Below are positions 19,565-27,732 of a DNA stretch of 64,000 nucleotides, piece after piece; the stretch's first letter is position 1, and every line of letters begins with the position of its first letter. A program made the translations under genes and the position numbers. The DNA comes from Bacteroidaceae bacterium. Its GTDB lineage: Bacteria; Bacteroidota; Bacteroidia; Bacteroidales; Bacteroidaceae. A model generated the notes under the pieces. It was not told the DNA's origin, made no database searches, and was given only the letters and a program-made list of their open reading frames with translations. Location of the stretch: contig JAFYRW010000025.1 of the NCBI GenBank assembly GCA_017546785.1, positions 1 to 64,000 of the forward strand, given 5' to 3'.

Positions 19565-20092
19565 ATGACACGCATACTGCTCATAGGCTATATGGGAGCC
19601 GGCAAGACAACGCTGGGACGCGCTCTTGCCAAAGAATTAGGGCTTACATTTGTGGACCTCGACAATTTCATCGAGGAACGATACTGCAAGAGTATCTCAC
19701 AGATTTTTGCCGAGAAGGGCGAGGAGGAATTCCGTTGCATTGAGCAGCGTATGCTACACGAGGTATCGGAATTCGAGGATGTGATAATATCGACAGGAGG
19801 AGGAACACCCTGCTTCTTCGACAATATCGACTATATGAACCGACAAGGAACGACAGTGTTCCTCGACGTACCGGTAGAGAGGCTTTTCATCCGTTTGAGC
19901 ATTGCGCGCAAACAGCGTCCCCTGCTCAAGGACAAGAACGACGAAGAGCTACGCGCATTCATTGCCGAGCAGTTGGCTAAACGTCTGCCCTACTACAGCA
20001 GAGCAAAATATTCGTTTACAGCCGACAGATTAGAGGACAAGGAACAGATAGAAGATTCTGTTAAAAGTTTCCGCGAACAGTTCGCACTATAG
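19565..20092 (+). CDS. aroK: Shikimate kinase
   Basis: Phosphorylates shikimate at O3 in chorismate synthesis, feeding aromatic amino acids. The 175-residue protein has the P-loop GYMGAGKTTLGRAL (residues 8-21), the shikimate-binding region DLDNFIEER, the Walker-B-like STGGGTPCF, and the LID arginines in RKQRPLLKD. The start directly abuts the topA stop codon, which implies coupled translation. Confidence 0.95.
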   Translation: MTRILLIGYMGAGKTTLGRALAKELGLTFVDLDNFIEERYCKSISQIFAEKGEEEFRCIEQRMLHEVSEFEDVIISTGGGTPCFFDNIDYMNRQGTTVFLDVPVERLFIRLSIARKQRPLLKDKNDEELRAFIAEQLAKRLPYYSRAKYSFTADRLEDKEQIEDSVKSFREQFAL

Positions 20093-20128
20093 TTATTTAT
20101 TCAATCTTAACACAAACAGCACAAAGAG

Positions 20129-22024
20129 ATGAGAAAATGGCGCATTGAAGACTCAGAGGAGCTTTACAACATAAAAGGTTGGGGAGCATCCTATTTCAGC
20201 ATCAATGAGAAGGGTAACGTTGCCGTTACTCCCAAAAAAGACGGAGTCAGTGTCGATTTAAAAGAGCTGATGGACGAGCTACAGTTAAGAGACGTCTCAG
20301 CACCTGTACTTTTACGCTTTCCCGATATTCTCGACAATCGCATCGAGAAAATCTCGGGCTGTTTCAAAATTGCCTCCGAGGAGTATAACTACAAGGCAGA
20401 GACGTTCATCGTTTATCCTATCAAGGTGAACCAGATGCGTCCCGTAGTCGAGGAGATTATGAGTCACGGAAAGAAGTACAATATAGGCCTCGAAGCAGGT
20501 TCAAAGCCCGAGCTTCACGCTGTTATTGCTATGAATGCCGAGAGCGACTCACTGATTATATGCAACGGCTACAAGGACGACAGCTACATTGAACTTGCTC
20601 TGTTGGCACAGAAAATGGGACGCCGCATCTTCCTTGTGGTAGAGAAACTCAACGAACTTAAGAGAATTGCCAAGATTGGCAAGCGTATGGGAGTACGTCC
20701 CAACATTGGCATACGCATCAAGCTCGCATCGGAAGGTAGCGGAAAATGGGAAGAGAGCGGAGGCGACGCAAGTAAGTTCGGCCTTACATCGAGCGAGCTT
20801 CTCGAGGCACTCGAGATTCTCGATAAATACGACATTAAGGACTGTCTAAGGCTCATTCATTTCCATATAGGTAGTCAGGTAACAAGAATACGCCACATAA
20901 AGACAGCGTTGCGCGAGGCATCGCAATTTTACGTTCAACTGCATAAATTGGGCTACGAGATTGAATTCACCGACATTGGCGGCGGATTAGGAGTAGACTA
21001 CGACGGTACACGTTCGTCGAGCAGCGAGAGTAGTGTGAACTACTCTATTCAGGAGTATATAAACGACGCAGTCTTTACCTTTGTCGATGCTGCCGACAAG
21101 AACGGTATACCACACCCCAATATCATCACCGAGAGTGGACGTTCGGTATCGGCACACCACGCTATACTCATCTTTGAGGTATTGGAGACTGCCGCGCTCC
21201 CGCAGATGGACGAAGATTGGGAGGTAAGCGCCGAGGATCACGACCTTGTAAAGGAGCTATACAAGATATGGTGCGAATTAGACCAGCGAACAATGCTGGA
21301 GGCTCTGCACGATGCCCAGCAGATTCGCGAGGAGGCTCTCGAGCTCTTCAGTCACGGTATTGTGGACCTTAAGACCCGTGCACAGATTGAGAGTATGTTC
21401 TGGAGCGTGACACGCGAGACTCTTGCCATAGCAAAGAATATGAAGCACGTGCCCGATGATTTTCGCAAGCTGCCTAAATTGTTGGCCGACAAATATTTCT
21501 GTAACTTCTCACTATTCCAGAGCCTGCCCGATAGCTGGGGTATAGACCAATTCTTCCCCATTATGCCTATCCACCGACTCGATGAGCGTCCCGACCGCAG
21601 CTGTACCATTCAGGATATGACCTGCGACAGCGACGGAAAGGTGTCCGACTTTATACACTACAACAGCAAGGCCGACTCGCTGAAGGTGCATAAAGTAAAG
21701 AGCAACGAGTCGTACTATCTAGGTGCGTTCCTTGTAGGTGCTTATCAGGAGATTCTGGGAGATATGCACAATCTTTTCGGAGACACCAATGCCGTACACA
21801 TAAGCGTAGACGAAAAGGGATACAGCATTGAGAAGATTATAGACGGTGAGACCATTGCCGATGTATTGGATTATGTTCAGTACGATGCAAGAAAGCTTGT
21901 CCGCACATTGGAGCGTTGGGTAACAAGCGCCGTAAAAGAGGGACGCATTAGCCTCGACGAGGGCAAGGAGTTCCTTTCGAACTACCGTTCGGGACTTTAT
22001 GGTTACACATATCTCGACTACTAA
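20129..22024 (+). CDS. speA: Biosynthetic arginine decarboxylase
   Basis: PLP enzyme converting arginine to agmatine, the entry to polyamine synthesis. The 631-residue length matches SpeA. The PLP lysine lies in VYPIKVNQMRPVVEEI, the phosphate-binding glycine loop is FTDIGGGLGVDYDG, and the C-terminal NNF-type end is replaced by SGLYGYTYLDY. It is followed 7 nt later by argB, so synthesis and use of arginine precursors are in one transcription unit. Confidence 0.95.
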   Translation: MRKWRIEDSEELYNIKGWGASYFSINEKGNVAVTPKKDGVSVDLKELMDELQLRDVSAPVLLRFPDILDNRIEKISGCFKIASEEYNYKAETFIVYPIKVNQMRPVVEEIMSHGKKYNIGLEAGSKPELHAVIAMNAESDSLIICNGYKDDSYIELALLAQKMGRRIFLVVEKLNELKRIAKIGKRMGVRPNIGIRIKLASEGSGKWEESGGDASKFGLTSSELLEALEILDKYDIKDCLRLIHFHIGSQVTRIRHIKTALREASQFYVQLHKLGYEIEFTDIGGGLGVDYDGTRSSSSESSVNYSIQEYINDAVFTFVDAADKNGIPHPNIITESGRSVSAHHAILIFEVLETAALPQMDEDWEVSAEDHDLVKELYKIWCELDQRTMLEALHDAQQIREEALELFSHGIVDLKTRAQIESMFWSVTRETLAIAKNMKHVPDDFRKLPKLLADKYFCNFSLFQSLPDSWGIDQFFPIMPIHRLDERPDRSCTIQDMTCDSDGKVSDFIHYNSKADSLKVHKVKSNESYYLGAFLVGAYQEILGDMHNLFGDTNAVHISVDEKGYSIEKIIDGETIADVLDYVQYDARKLVRTLERWVTSAVKEGRISLDEGKEFLSNYRSGLYGYTYLDY

Positions 22025-22031
22025 TTGACAG

Positions 22032-22802
22032 ATGGATAAGATTACAGTTATAAAGGTTGGAGGAAAGATTGTTGAGGAGAAAGAGAGTCTCGACAATCTT
22101 CTCGACCGCTTTGCCGCCATCGAGGGATACAAGATTCTTATTCACGGCGGCGGACGCTCGGCGACACGCATTGCCGAGAAATTGGGCATAGAGAGCCGTA
22201 TGATAGACGGCCGCCGCGTAACCGACGAGGCTACATTGCAGGTAGTTACAATGGTGTACGGAGGATTGGTAAACAAGAATATTGTAGCAGGGTTGCAGGC
22301 TCGCGGAGTGAATGCATTGGGCCTTACCGGTGCCGATGCTAATGTTCTACAGGCACACAAGCGCCCCGTAAAAGAGGTTGATTGGGGCTTTGTAGGAGAT
22401 ATTGACAAGGCCGACGGAGCAATGCTCGAGAGGCTGATAAAGCAGGGCATTATACCTATAATGGCTCCTCTCACACACGACGGCAAAGGCAATCTGCTGA
22501 ACACAAACGCCGACACCATTGCCGCCGAGACAGCAAAAGGACTCGCCACCTATTTCGACGTAACACTGACCTACTGTTTCGAGCACCCGGGAGTGATGCG
22601 TAACCCCGAGGATTCCACAAGCGTCATTAAGCTTATAGACAGCAACATCTACAAGGAGCTATTGGCCGATGGAACAATAAGCGGCGGTATGATTCCAAAG
22701 ATTGACAATGCCTTCAACGCACTAAAAGGAGGCGTCTCAAAGGTTATAATAACCAAGGCCGACGCAATAGAGAGCGAACAAGGCACACATATAATTCTCT
22801 GA
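22032..22802 (+). CDS. argB: Acetylglutamate kinase
   Basis: Phosphorylates N-acetylglutamate in arginine synthesis. At 256 residues it is the short E. coli-like form rather than the arginine-inhibited hexameric one with an N-terminal kinked helix. The amino-acid-kinase fold begins ITVIKVGGKIVEE, followed by LIHGGGRSAT and the substrate loop NTNADTIAAETA. Its TGA stop overlaps the ATG of the next gene (TGATG), indicating coupling. Confidence 0.95.
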   Translation: MDKITVIKVGGKIVEEKESLDNLLDRFAAIEGYKILIHGGGRSATRIAEKLGIESRMIDGRRVTDEATLQVVTMVYGGLVNKNIVAGLQARGVNALGLTGADANVLQAHKRPVKEVDWGFVGDIDKADGAMLERLIKQGIIPIMAPLTHDGKGNLLNTNADTIAAETAKGLATYFDVTLTYCFEHPGVMRNPEDSTSVIKLIDSNIYKELLADGTISGGMIPKIDNAFNALKGGVSKVIITKADAIESEQGTHIIL

Positions 22803-23506
22803 TGTCTGCAAAGAAAAGCAGTTTCAATCACCCCAAATTCGGACAAATAGTAATTGTACGCAACGCAAGGGCGCGACGCATAATATTGCGTGCGCGCCCC
22901 GATGCTATATATATAACACTGCCCATTGCTGCCGGCAGGCAGCAGGCAATGGATGCCCTACAAAAGTATGGAGAAAAGCTACAGCAACAACGCACCAATA
23001 TAACAAGGCACATTGATTTTAATTACAGCATAGATGCTCCACTCTTCAAATTACGCTTAAAGGCCATAGAGAGCGGCCGTTTCTATATGAAGAGAGAGGG
23101 TGAGGAGTTTATCCTTCTGTGCCCCACAGAGACAGATTTTTACGACAGCAGCCGTCAGCAGTGGCTACAAAAGAGCATAAAGAACAGGCTGAGAGCCTGT
23201 GCAGGAGAATATCTTCCAGCAAGATTGCAGCGACTATCGGCCGACAGCCAATTAAAGTTCGGCAAGCTGTCGATAAGGGACAGCCACTCACGCTGGGGAA
23301 GCTGCAACAGCCGTGGCGACATAAGCCTGAGTATTTATCTTATGCTGTTACCACAGGAGCTTATCGATTATGTATTGCTGCACGAGTTGTGCCACACAAA
23401 GGAGATGAACCACGGAGAAAGATTCTGGCAACTGCTCGAAAAGCTAACCAACGGGCAGGCAAAAGAGCTTCGCAGCAGGCTGAAAGGCTATAGGACGGAC
23501 ATTTAA
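22802..23506 (+). CDS. YgjP-like (UPF0758/SprT-type) zinc metallopeptidase
   Basis: A 234-residue protein of the YgjP/DUF45 family, predicted zinc metal-dependent hydrolase. The HExxH motif is HELCH with a third ligand histidine in KEMNHGERFW; upstream DSHSRWGSCNSRGDISLS is the family's other signature. Cysteine inside the HELCH motif is slightly unusual. There is no signal peptide, so it should be cytoplasmic. It overlaps argB at the start and the convergent CPBP gene by 4 nt at the end. Its physiological substrate is unknown. Confidence 0.85.
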   Translation: MSAKKSSFNHPKFGQIVIVRNARARRIILRARPDAIYITLPIAAGRQQAMDALQKYGEKLQQQRTNITRHIDFNYSIDAPLFKLRLKAIESGRFYMKREGEEFILLCPTETDFYDSSRQQWLQKSIKNRLRACAGEYLPARLQRLSADSQLKFGKLSIRDSHSRWGSCNSRGDISLSIYLMLLPQELIDYVLLHELCHTKEMNHGERFWQLLEKLTNGQAKELRSRLKGYRTDI

Positions 23507-24402
23507 CCGTTCGCATCGTCGGCAGGCTCGCCCGCATCGCGCCACGGGCGCTCAACAGCAGGCAGAGAGCGATTCATACGCAACGCCAGCCACAAGGCAG
23601 CCAATGCAAAGAGAACAACAATAGAGAGCAGTCCGCTTATACCGCCCGAGGTAAGAATCTCCTCCTCGGCATCACCTAACAGAAACATTGAGAGCGTAGC
23701 CAACGAGTTATTCAGAATGTGTCCTATTATAACCGGCAGCAGGCTTCTTGTTCTATAATATATCCAACCGAGGATAAAGCCCAGCAAAGAAGCATATACT
23801 ATCTGAATGGGGTTAAGATGAAATACTCCAAAGACCAGCGAAGCGATGATTATTCCCACATAAGGATTCTTGAAACAACGCATAAGATAGCCCTGTATAG
23901 TCCCTCGGAAGAGAACCTCCTCCAATATAGGAGCCACAAAAGTAATTGATATTACTCCCACCACATTGTGCGACAACCCCAAGAAGGCATCCTGCATAAA
24001 GTCGGGGATAGGATAGAACTCATTGACAAGCTGCACTGCCGCATTCAAGAAGAACATCGAGCAGAATACCAATGCCGTAGATACCAACAGAGAGCCTCTG
24101 TCCAATGTGGTAAAAGTCTCCCTGCGCACTACAAAGAATTTGAATTTGACAAGGAACCACAGCATAAAAAGAGCCGAAAGAAGCAACGAGAGAGCCATCG
24201 ACCAAGTAAAATAACCGCCATCCATCACAATCTGCTGCATAGCGTCGATATTCATATCAAATGACTCTATTGGCAAATTACCCGAGTAAGAGGCGGCAAA
24301 CAACGCAATTATTACCGCAATATAGGTAAACACTATCTGGAGAGCAGAATACAAGAACAGCAGGCCAGCTATTCTTCCTGCAATAAGAATATACTTTTTC
24401 AT
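23503..24402 (-). CDS. CPBP family intramembrane glutamic endopeptidase
   Basis: A polytopic membrane protein of 299 residues with about eight hydrophobic helices. The Abi/CAAX-protease motifs are all present: EEVLFRG (motif 1), FGVFHLN (motif 2) and HILNN (motif 3). Family members range from prenyl-protein proteases to bacteriocin self-immunity proteins; nothing here supports an immunity role, and the flavin-synthesis neighbour suggests only co-transcription. It is the last gene of HAD-ribF-CPBP, 6 nt after ribF. Confidence 0.9.
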   Translation of the reverse strand: MKKYILIAGRIAGLLFLYSALQIVFTYIAVIIALFAASYSGNLPIESFDMNIDAMQQIVMDGGYFTWSMALSLLLSALFMLWFLVKFKFFVVRRETFTTLDRGSLLVSTALVFCSMFFLNAAVQLVNEFYPIPDFMQDAFLGLSHNVVGVISITFVAPILEEVLFRGTIQGYLMRCFKNPYVGIIIASLVFGVFHLNPIQIVYASLLGFILGWIYYRTRSLLPVIIGHILNNSLATLSMFLLGDAEEEILTSGGISGLLSIVVLFALAALWLALRMNRSLPAVERPWRDAGEPADDANG

Positions 24403-24408
24403 AATATC

Positions 24409-25326
24409 TTATATTTTATTTATCGACGCAACATCCTTTTCTATCTGACGGCGCAATTCCTCGAGCGAGGCGAAACGACGCTCCTCGCGTATGCGGCGCA
24501 GAAACTCTACACGCACATTGCTATTATAAATATCGTCGTTAAAATTAAGGATAAAGACCTCTATTGTGCGCTCCTCGCCACCCACCGTTGGCTTATGGCC
24601 AATATTCATCACTCCACGATACTCTGCGCCCGAGAGAATCACCGCACACTCGTACACTCCGTCGATAGGGAGCATCTGCATAGGTTCGTGCAGCACAATG
24701 TTCGCCGTAGGGAACCCTATGGAGCGTCCCAACGCAGCGCCGTGCACAACAGTACCGCAAATAGAATAGTTACGGCCCAGAATATCGGCAGCAGCCGTTA
24801 CCTCTCCTGCATCGAGCTGGCGACGCACCGCCGAAGAGCTTATATTAACGCCCTCGGGAAGATAGGGATTCATTGGACGAACCTCTATGCCTGCGCTGCG
24901 ACCATATTCAATATATTGTTGCATTCCCTCGCCACTATGCGGTGAACCGAAGCGATGGTCGTAACCAACAGCCAAAAGTTTTACCGACAGCTTGTCGCGC
25001 AGAATATCGAACATAAATTCGCGTGCCGACAGAGCAGCCATCGCCCTATCGAACGGCAGCAGTATGCAGCGGTCCACCCCACAGTGACGCAACAACGACA
25101 ATTTCTCCTCTAACGACGATAGCAGGAAAGGCTGTTGCGATGGCTTGAACAGCAGTCGCGGATGAGTGGTAAATGTTATAACCGTCAAAGGCAAATTATG
25201 CTCCACAGCCAGAGAACGCGCCTCGGCAATCATTGCTGCGTGCCCTCTATGCACTCCGTCGAACGAGCCTATTGTTGCTACAGTATCTACGGGAGTCAGT
25301 GAATTTATATCGGTTATTATCTCCAT
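24409..25326 (-). CDS. ribF: Bifunctional riboflavin kinase/FAD synthetase
   Basis: Makes FMN and then FAD from riboflavin. The 305-residue protein has an N-terminal FAD synthetase domain with ATIGSFDGVHRGH (residues 17-29) and a C-terminal riboflavin kinase domain with the GRSIGFPTANI motif (about 200). It lies 1 nt after the HAD stop codon, so co-translation is likely; an HAD phosphatase beside flavin synthesis could act on a flavin precursor, but this is speculation. Confidence 0.95.
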   Translation of the reverse strand: MEIITDINSLTPVDTVATIGSFDGVHRGHAAMIAEARSLAVEHNLPLTVITFTTHPRLLFKPSQQPFLLSSLEEKLSLLRHCGVDRCILLPFDRAMAALSAREFMFDILRDKLSVKLLAVGYDHRFGSPHSGEGMQQYIEYGRSAGIEVRPMNPYLPEGVNISSSAVRRQLDAGEVTAAADILGRNYSICGTVVHGAALGRSIGFPTANIVLHEPMQMLPIDGVYECAVILSGAEYRGVMNIGHKPTVGGEERTIEVFILNFNDDIYNSNVRVEFLRRIREERRFASLEELRRQIEKDVASINKI

Positions 25327-25327
25327 T

Positions 25328-25972
25328 CTAATCGTTCATAAAAAAATCGGTCCACAGCGAATTGCGCTCCACAAGCACCGCCTCAATGCCCAGAGAGCGT
25401 GCCGCATCGCAATTCTCCTTTGAGTCATCAAAGAAGATACACTCGTCGGGATGTGCTCCTTCACTCTTTAGCAGTTCAAGTAAAATCTCCTTGCCGGGCT
25501 TACGCATATTCATTCTGTACGACAGATAGAGGGCATCGAAACAGTCGTCAAGGTGGGCACCTATAGCAAAATAGAGCCTACGCTCAATCTCGTTCCAATG
25601 TCCCTCGTTGGTATTACTCAAAAGCACTACCCTATGCCCTCTGTTGCGTAGCTCCTCTATTCGGTGCAGCTTATCCCTGTCGTAACTGCCCAGCATCATA
25701 TTCCACACCTCGTGGATGCGCTCGCGCAGTTCCTCGGCAGGAATATCGTGCGCCCACAAAGGCAACAGCGATGCTATATAATCATAGAACTCCTCACAAG
25801 AAATTTCTCCGCAGTCGAAGCGCTGCATCATTGCATTGAACGGGCTGTTATCCTCGGAGAGAACAGCAGAATCGATGCCCAACGCAACAAGCGCACCAAA
25901 GGTGCGCTCTACGTGAATATCGAGTATCACGCCTCCAAGGTCGAATATTACGATTTTCTTTTCAAAAGACAT
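25328..25972 (-). CDS. HAD superfamily phosphatase
   Basis: Haloacid dehalogenase-type hydrolase of about 214 residues. The start chosen is the ATG at 25970-25972 (MSFEKKIVIFDLGGV); the frame runs on to 26014, but that segment lies next to or inside the promoter. Motif I is FDLGGVI, motif II LLSNTNEGHW, motif III lysine in RKPGKEI, and motif IV FFDDSKENC. The family resembles YihX-like sugar-phosphate phosphatases. It leads the operon with ribF and CPBP. Confidence 0.87.
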   Translation of the reverse strand: MSFEKKIVIFDLGGVILDIHVERTFGALVALGIDSAVLSEDNSPFNAMMQRFDCGEISCEEFYDYIASLLPLWAHDIPAEELRERIHEVWNMMLGSYDRDKLHRIEELRNRGHRVVLLSNTNEGHWNEIERRLYFAIGAHLDDCFDALYLSYRMNMRKPGKEILLELLKSEGAHPDECIFFDDSKENCDAARSLGIEAVLVERNSLWTDFFMND

Positions 25973-26003
25973 AACAGCATTGCATTTTTGAGAAAAATCA
26001 TTG

Positions 26004-26011
26004 CAAAGATA
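26004..26011 (-). promoter_or_regulatory. -7 box for the HAD-ribF-CPBP operon
   Basis: TATCTTTG on the minus strand, a perfect match followed by CA, 32 nt upstream of the ATG at 25972. It is back to back with the tRNA promoter. Confidence 0.6.
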
Positions 26012-26030
26012 CATTTTTTAGCAACAAAGT

Positions 26031-26062
26031 CTTGTATTTACAAATAAAATGTACTACTTTTG
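26031..26062 (+). promoter_or_regulatory. Promoter of the tRNA gene
   Basis: CTTG (26031-26034), 20-nt spacer, then TACTTTTG (26055-26062), a full -7 match. The predicted start falls about 15 nt before the tRNA. Confidence 0.65.
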
Positions 26063-26085
26063 CAGCGTATTTCTGAGAAATACTC

Positions 26086-26159
26086 GGGCTTTTAGCTCAG
26101 TTGGTTAGAGCAACAGACTCATAATCTGGAGGTCCTAGGTTCAAGCCCTAGATGGCCCA
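26086..26159 (+). tRNA. tRNA with CAT anticodon, probably elongator tRNA-Met
   Basis: A 74-nt cloverleaf with D arm GCTC/GAGC, anticodon loop CTCATAA (anticodon CAT) and T arm CTAGG/CCTAG around TTCAAGC. The acceptor stem GGGCTTT / ATGGCCC contains one T-T mismatch (position 6-67) and a T-G pair. The base of the anticodon stem has an A-G pair (27-43). CCA is not encoded after the discriminator A. It is not an initiator, since the three G-C pairs of the anticodon stem are missing. Isoleucine-type CAU (read after lysidine modification) is the alternative. Confidence 0.9.
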
Positions 26160-26160
26160 C

Positions 26161-26191
26161 AAGAGAATCGCAACAGCGGTTCTCTTTTTTT
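26161..26191 (+). terminator. Terminator of the tRNA transcription unit
   Basis: Stem AGAGAATCGC / GCGGTTCTCT (one T-G pair) around AACA, then seven T, starting 2 nt after the tRNA. Confidence 0.9.
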
Positions 26192-26284
26192 GTTTAATAT
26201 GCGCTTATCTTCGTTGTATTGTTTGCCCTGATACACTGACGGCAAACAAATATTTTACACATTACTGAGTTTTTACATATAAAA

Positions 26285-26316
26285 ATTGTATATTTTTATG
26301 CTAAATAATATTTTTG
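26285..26316 (+). promoter_or_regulatory. Promoter of the PSD-like lipoprotein gene
   Basis: ATTG (26285-26288), 20-nt spacer, TATTTTTG (26309-26316). This promoter overlaps the upstream in-frame TTG at 26286, so translation must begin at the ATG at 26331. Confidence 0.65.
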
Positions 26317-26330
26317 CAAAAAATACAACT

Positions 26331-27605
26331 ATGAAAAAATATTCTTTTATTACCGTATCGGTATTAGCATTTGTCGCTGTACTATCGACAATGCTTTTTG
26401 CGTGCAATCCTAAAGTAGCTCAAGAGAAAGAGTACAACGAGACTACAAAGGAGCTTATTAGAATTGTCGAGGAGAATCCTCAAGTAAAAATGTTGCTCAC
26501 AAAGGCCATTGAGAAGGGTAAGGCAATAAACCCCGACAAGAGCACTAACCCTGCACAGTCGCTCGAGGAGTATTACGACTTTGTGGACTATTCACAGAAA
26601 GTTATGCCCTGGGACGTTATATTCTGTCCCGGACAGCCCTCAATATTCGGCAGAATGTATCAGGCTCTCTGCTACTGTTATTTTATAAACTGTATGCCTC
26701 TCGAGGAGCTTGAGAATGAGAATTTCTTCACAAATTCGGTGCAGTATGTAGAGCCCTACCGTAGTTGGTTGGTAAAATATTGTAAGTCGTGGGGAGAGTA
26801 TCTGTCGTCGCCCGCATCGTGGAACAAGGAGTACGAGGAGCTTATGATGCAACAAGAGGAGCTTGGTATGACAAAAGGTTGGTACGAGGATGCCGACAAT
26901 TGGCATTCGTTCAACGACTTTTTTGCTCGTCACCTAAAATCGCCCGAGCAGAGACCTATTACATCGCCAGAGAATAATTCAGTGGTTGCATCGCCTTGCG
27001 ACTGCGTGCCACAAGGAGCGTGGAATATCGACAGCGAATCTTACATAATCACCGACGATAAGATTGCTGTAAAATCGAGAGTATTTGATTCGGTACGTAA
27101 CCTTATAACACCCGAAAGCCCCTATTGCGACTCGTTCGCCAATGGAGTCTTTTATCACGCATTCCTGAACGCCAACGACTATCACCGTTACCATTTCCCA
27201 TTGGACGGCGTTATTAAGGAGTTGCGTATAGTACCCGGTGACGATGCCCTCGGTGGAAAAATCACCTGGGAGCCCGAATTGCAGCAGTATGTTGTCGATT
27301 GTTCGGTACCCGGTTGGCAGAGCATTGAGACTCGTGGCCTTGCCATAATTGAGACCGAGGAGTATGGCCTTGTGGCTGTTATGCCTATTGGAATGTCGCA
27401 GGTAGCATCGGTAAATTTCGAGAAGAACCTAAAGGTTGGCGACAAGGTGAAGAAGGGTGATATGCTCGGTTATTTCCTCTTTGGAGGTTCCGACTTTGTC
27501 CTTGTATTCCAGGAGAAAGCACGCTTCAAGCTCACAGCTCCCACCGAGGAGGGTGGTTGGGCACACATTCTCACAGGAGAGAAGCTCGGTGAGCTTGGCA
27601 AATAA
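26331..27605 (+). CDS. Lipoprotein-type phosphatidylserine decarboxylase-family enzyme (PsiD-like)
   Basis: A 424-residue pyruvoyl-dependent decarboxylase family protein with a lipoprotein signal (MKKYSFITVSVLAFVAVLST then MLFAC, lipobox Cys 24-25). An N-terminal domain (about 40-190) ending SFNDFFARHLKSPEQRPI matches the PSD-related layout also found in fungal tryptophan decarboxylase PsiD. The catalytic region has NDYHRYHFPLDG (His285, His288). The self-cleavage site is FGGSD, where Ser387 would give the pyruvoyl group, with Asp instead of the usual Thr/Ser after it. Its export as a lipoprotein and its solitary position argue against routine phosphatidylethanolamine synthesis; an amino-acid or exogenous lipid substrate is possible. 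Confidence 0.82.
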   Translation: MKKYSFITVSVLAFVAVLSTMLFACNPKVAQEKEYNETTKELIRIVEENPQVKMLLTKAIEKGKAINPDKSTNPAQSLEEYYDFVDYSQKVMPWDVIFCPGQPSIFGRMYQALCYCYFINCMPLEELENENFFTNSVQYVEPYRSWLVKYCKSWGEYLSSPASWNKEYEELMMQQEELGMTKGWYEDADNWHSFNDFFARHLKSPEQRPITSPENNSVVASPCDCVPQGAWNIDSESYIITDDKIAVKSRVFDSVRNLITPESPYCDSFANGVFYHAFLNANDYHRYHFPLDGVIKELRIVPGDDALGGKITWEPELQQYVVDCSVPGWQSIETRGLAIIETEEYGLVAVMPIGMSQVASVNFEKNLKVGDKVKKGDMLGYFLFGGSDFVLVFQEKARFKLTAPTEEGGWAHILTGEKLGELGK

Positions 27606-27620
27606 TTGTTTGAAAGATAG

Positions 27621-27653
27621 AAGGCTCAACATTAAAAGTTGAGCCTTTTTTTT
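27621..27653 (+). terminator. Terminator of the PSD-like gene, overlapping the next promoter
   Basis: 10-bp stem AAGGCTCAAC / GTTGAGCCTT, loop ATTAAAA, eight T. The last T residues and the next G form the -33 TTTG of the following gene. Confidence 0.93.
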
Positions 27654-27681
27654 GTACATAACAAAATGTATGTTATTTTTG
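27651..27681 (+). promoter_or_regulatory. Promoter of the 741-residue membrane protein gene
   Basis: TTTG (27651-27654), 19-nt spacer, TATTTTTG (27674-27681): a perfect Bacteroidetes promoter, 52 nt before the ATG. Confidence 0.75.
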
Positions 27682-27732
27682 CGTACAAGAGACTTAAAAA
27701 TACAACACTCATAATCAACCCATTAAAATAGT

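Noticed and set aside
23503-24402. Bacteriocin immunity role for the CPBP protease
   Set aside because: No bacteriocin or peptide export gene is adjacent; the neighbours are ribF and an HAD phosphatase.
26286-26330. Longer N-terminus for the PSD-like protein from TTG 26286
   Set aside because: The TTG coincides with the promoter -33 region and the -7 box lies between it and the ATG at 26331, which begins a good lipoprotein signal.
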